Positions 25,708-28,551 of a stretch of DNA of 28,551 bases are shown in pieces; position 1 is the first letter of the stretch, and each line of letters opens with the position of its first letter. The notes beneath the pieces are model-generated. The model was not told where the DNA came from and searched no databases. It saw only the letters and a list, made by a program, of their open reading frames with translations. The DNA lies in NCBI GenBank assembly GCA_910592205.1, contig CAJVPJ010000325.1, positions 1 through 28,551 of the forward strand, in the 5' to 3' direction. The stretch is from Paraglomus occultum. Lineage: Eukaryota; Glomeromycota; Glomeromycetes; Paraglomerales; Paraglomeraceae. A program made the position numbers and the translations under genes.

Positions 25708-25905
25708 TTTTGCCATGGGAGTGTATATTTATTTTATGGCCTGATTTATGTAGTTTATTGTCCGCTATTACTGTTAGTCCTTGCTTTAAAATCCGGATAC
25801 TTTGTCACGTATAGTCGTGCATCGGATAATTTTCTGGGAATTGTCGAAAACGTGACTTCTCCACGCCCCTCACGCCACGTATTAAACAGCCATTCCCCCC
25901 AAAAA

Positions 25906-27470
25906 ATGAGCAACCAAATCTCAAGACTGACCGTACCAGCATTAGAATACGTAGGCATGAGCGTCGCTATTTCTGCAACAACAGCAACAACAACGTGTTG
26001 GATCCGTCTTGAGAACAAGCCGACTGCTGAAGAATTAGATATTGTCGCGCAACCTGCCTCCAGGCTAAATTTACACGCTCTGAAAATAGCTGCCCATTCG
26101 AAACTTCTCCGCTCTCAAGGATATTACACCGGGAAATCTCCAAGTGTTTGCCAACAATGATTGCAGCGAGCCGCTCAGCCCTGGAACACTTCTTAGTTCT
26201 CTTAACATGACTGGCAAGTCCCCACTCGTTATCCGTTATCCGCTGTCAAATGATAATATCGTCGCGCACATCAGCTTTAGTAGGTCTTCAATCGGCACTA
26301 TTGTTGGTCATACCACTGGTGCCTGGTTTGTTTTGCGAGCCGAAACCAAAGAAAATTTCGACCGATTGCGAAATGGCGATTTCTGCTTCGTGGCGGCCCA
26401 AAACAACAAAACAATCAGTATTGATGACGTTTTCACGTCTAACAGTCTGGTGGATAATATCAAATCGACAAATCAAAATTGCAGTATTAATTTTTCGGTC
26501 CAGCTTAAAGGTTGGTTATTTTGTTTACGTTCATTTTCTCTAGCACTACTATTTATGTGTATCCATTATACCCCTTCTAGGGAAAAAGCCTACGGTGACT
26601 GGTTAGCGAAAGAGGTACTGGCCGATATTCTGCGCTTACCGGGAACCTCCACCATTGACAGATTACCAACATTTGACATAGGCAGTGTCTCTAATTTTTT
26701 GAGCATTAATTATTTTATCATGATGTCTAAAACCTTTTGTAGAAAACCTCCCCGATGGGGTCCCATTGACCCCCGAACTTCAATCTTGCTTTGTTAACAC
26801 GATCGACCTTACTTCATGCTCGTTCAAATATAAATTCAGCAACGGAGCTATGGCGCGTTGTTACATTAATCCATTTATGCACACGACAGTTTGTCATGTG
26901 GTGTCTTCTCATCCATCACTAGTTCTTAGTGTGGAGCAAGACTTTGATGGAAGTCGAGGCTACGGGAATCTAGACTATGTAGTGTTCTGCTATGAACTCG
27001 CGATTCCGGTGACTGTAGCTGAATTAGAGAAGATGCCGCAAGGGCTGACTCAAAACATTGTTCAGTTGCACACTGTTGCTGAGGTACTTGAGATTATACT
27101 TAAAACGTTGATTCGTCTTAGCACTAACCACTTACCAATGGCTTCATTTTTCCCAGCAATTGTTGGGAAAACGAAAGCGTGAAGAGCCAAGTTATGACTT
27201 TGATGAATGCAATACTATATATGGAATAGTAACAACTGGACGCGTGCAATTTATTCGGTGGACCGGCACACCTGACAAGCCCAGGGTGGAAGTGTCCAGG
27301 GAGTACGATGTTGCTTTTTAAGGCGACATGGAACAACCAAAAAGAGTCCTCTCCTTTATCGTCCGCCTATCCAGTCTCAAGCCGAAATGATGAAATCCAA
27401 AGTCGAGAAAACTAAAGACGACTCACGTGATGAAGTCCTCGAAGAATTCGTACTAAGTAAAGTTTGTTAG
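25906..27470 (+). pseudogene. Header-domain (Crinkler-like) family gene with several frame breaks
   Basis: Starts MSNQISRLTV; the header reads CWIRLENKP, LNLHALKIAAHSK, LQVFANNDCSEPLSPGTLL and SPLVIRYPL, which I recall as a ubiquitin-like N-terminal module common in arbuscular mycorrhizal fungi and resembling Crinkler headers. The rest (GDFCFVAAQNN, AYGDWLAKEVLADILRLPG, LPDGVPLTPELQSCFVNTID, REEPSYDFDECNTIYGIVTT) runs to a TAG at 27470. A GT-AG intron is likely at 26685-26742 and another at 26511-26580. Frame shifts are needed at the A-run 26101-26103, near 27147-27154 and at the T-run 27315-27319; a fourth at the A-run 26583-26587 is needed only if the 70-nt intron is real. All sit at homopolymers. 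Function unknown; Crinkler-type proteins are modular and often effector- or nuclease-linked, but no such C-terminal domain is visible here. Confidence 0.75.
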
Positions 27471-27947
27471 AATAGATAGATAGCAACAGCCACCGATCAC
27501 ACACCGCCGTAATTACATCTACCATTGCTTACAACTTGTCAGAATACGAATGCATATTGATCTATAAAAAGCTTTCTATTGTTATACTGTAAGATATCGA
27601 CACTATACAATCTGCTTTATTAATTTACGTGGATGGGACGCACAAATAATACTATTTACAGTACGTAACGCTGGTAACAGAGTCGTGGAGGAATATTGTG
27701 AAAGAAATGGTATCGGCCGTGTCAGTAAATAATTAAAAATCGCGAATCCGTTATGTTCACCTTTTCCCCGTTTCAGAGTAGCTCCAGCGATAACATATGC
27801 CGACAAGTACTACCAGCAAGTTGATTATGTATTCAAATAGGGAAGCGTCATTGCTTGACACCTCCGTATTGTGTGACGTAACTCGTTGCCTGCTATAAAA
27901 TCAAAGGCATATAGGATTATCCCCCTCTATAACAACCTTTGGTTCCG

Positions 27948-28135
27948 CTAATGTCCGTTTAATATTAAGAGGCTTTTCTGACCTTTCTCTTGGTAAATCT
28001 CATAGGTGATTCCTTCCTTGTCTAAATATTCTTTAATAGTTTTGCTGTCAGATATTTTAAAAATATATGCCGCAATTTTTTCGCCTTGCTCTCTTGCTTT
28101 AGGAGAGAGCATAAAGTGCTATAATTTTTGGGCAC
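27948..28135 (-). repeat. Dispersed coding-like repeat, copy B, with a 54-aa ORF
   Basis: Minus-strand ORF from ATG at 28112 to TAG at 27948: MLSPKAREQGEKIAAY, then IFKISDSKTIKEYLDKEG and ITYEIYQEKGQ. It parallels copy A at 2881-3035, both in residues and in the DNA outside the peptide. Copy B is the better preserved, with a complete short ORF. Two copies 25 kb apart in the same orientation point to a multicopy sequence in the genome. The source family is not recognised. Confidence 0.6.
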
Positions 28136-28339
28136 CATAGTGGATCTAATATACCGTATTCTTCCGAAAATAAGCAACACGTTTTTGTTATAGTATTGCT
28201 TCGGGTAGTTTAATAAAATGAAAAAATTCCCACTGAATTATGTGATTTCTGTCGATAATACCACTGACTATCATTGACATTATTAATGAGACGGATTAAT
28301 CATTTTTTTATTGTAATAACAATAATAAAATAAAATAAC

Positions 28340-28427
28340 TACAGTCATCCCCCCATATAGTCACACCATCGGTGCATGCTAAATCTGTGACTATAGGGGA
28401 GTGTGACTATATAGGAGGGTCACAGTA
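28340..28427. mobile_element. 88-bp MITE with imperfect inverted repeats and TA ends
   Basis: The left arm begins TACAGTCATCCCCCCATATA and continues GTCACACC. The right arm reads GTGTGACTATATAGGAGGG and ends TCACAGTA, so CATATAGTCACACC pairs with the reverse complement of its partner at the other end. The arms are about 28 bp with several mismatches, and an inner shorter copy of the motif (GTGACTATAGGGG) lies near the middle. TA at both borders and CAGT-like ends suit the pogo/Tigger type, as for the element at 23481. Confidence 0.75.
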
Positions 28428-28551
28428 TTATGACGTATACGTGTCACAAAGTTTACATAACATATTAATATATAATTTTATTATTGTTATTATATGCGCG
28501 TACACAGTAATTATTTTTCCAAATAACAATCTAGCAATGATTGCTTTTTTG

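Larger units (their letters stand above)
22937..25905. other. Repeat-rich spacer
   Basis: Apart from the transposon-like element at 23481-24139 and the direct repeats near 25334 and 25651, I see no gene. The ORFs at 23037-23246, 25040-25264 and 25164-25430 (minus) are low-complexity. (TAA)n microsatellites lie at about 25165-25182 and 25216-25232. Two diverged blocks at about 24157-24220 and 24310-24375 share words such as CAAGTTCAGCGGTCGTAGTA against CAAATTCAGTAGTCGCAGTA, suggesting further old repeat copies. Confidence 0.5.
27471..28551. other. Spacer with repeats at the window end
   Basis: Contains the dispersed repeat copy B (27948-28135), the small MITE (28340-28427) and AT-rich sequence. 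The minus-strand ORF 27603-27806 has no recognisable motif. No gene can be supported, apart from the 54-codon ORF within copy B. Confidence 0.5.

Noticed and set aside
26685-26742. GC-AG intron in the header gene, starting at GCAGTG
   Set aside because: A canonical donor GTGTCT three bases later joins the same acceptor in frame, so no rare splice type is needed.

Overview
The window looks like nuclear DNA of an early-diverging filamentous fungus, most likely an arbuscular mycorrhizal fungus (Glomeromycotina). Spacers are AT-rich, genes carry many short GT-AG introns (about 45-290 nt), and two genes belong to the Sel1-less, 'VMQYANNGSL'-type protein kinases that are strongly expanded in these fungi. 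A third gene belongs to a large lineage-typical family with a ubiquitin-like header. The assignment rests on my memory of these families; I made no database search.

Layout: 1-1839 (+) a kinase gene broken by a 64-bp step with a duplicated 17-bp flank. 2068-2337 (-) an unrecognised small ORF. 3710-4473 (+) ELF1/ELOF1, transcription elongation factor. 4772-6918 (-) the mu subunit of the AP-4 adaptor complex, nine exons, 457 codons. 6919-9456 a gene-poor spacer. 9457-13476 (+) the NMA111-type nuclear HtrA serine protease, seven exons, 1014 codons, with a MITE in intron 2. 15050-15891 (-) a Rho-like GTPase with repeated N-terminal units and a frame break. 16121-17244 (-) a second kinase with a one-base gap in the DFG codons. 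19090-20557 (+) proteasome subunit alpha-1, seven exons, the first only the ATG. 21647-22936 (-) an intronless multi-pass membrane protein. 23481-24139 a pogo/Tc1-like non-autonomous element. 25906-27470 (+) a header-family gene with three or four one-base frame breaks. 27948-28112 one copy of a dispersed coding-like repeat whose partner lies at 2881-3035. 28340-28427 a very small MITE.

The clearest overall pattern is a contrast. Four single-copy housekeeping genes (ELF1, AP-4 mu, NMA111, PSMA1; together 5646 coding bases in my models) read without a single frame error. All four genes of expanded or signalling families (two kinases, Rho, header protein) carry one or more frame breaks. That argues against uniform sequencing error and for birth-and-death decay of the expanded families, although homopolymer positions at several breaks keep the error hypothesis alive. 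No tRNA, rRNA, CRISPR or bacterial-type operon signal was seen.
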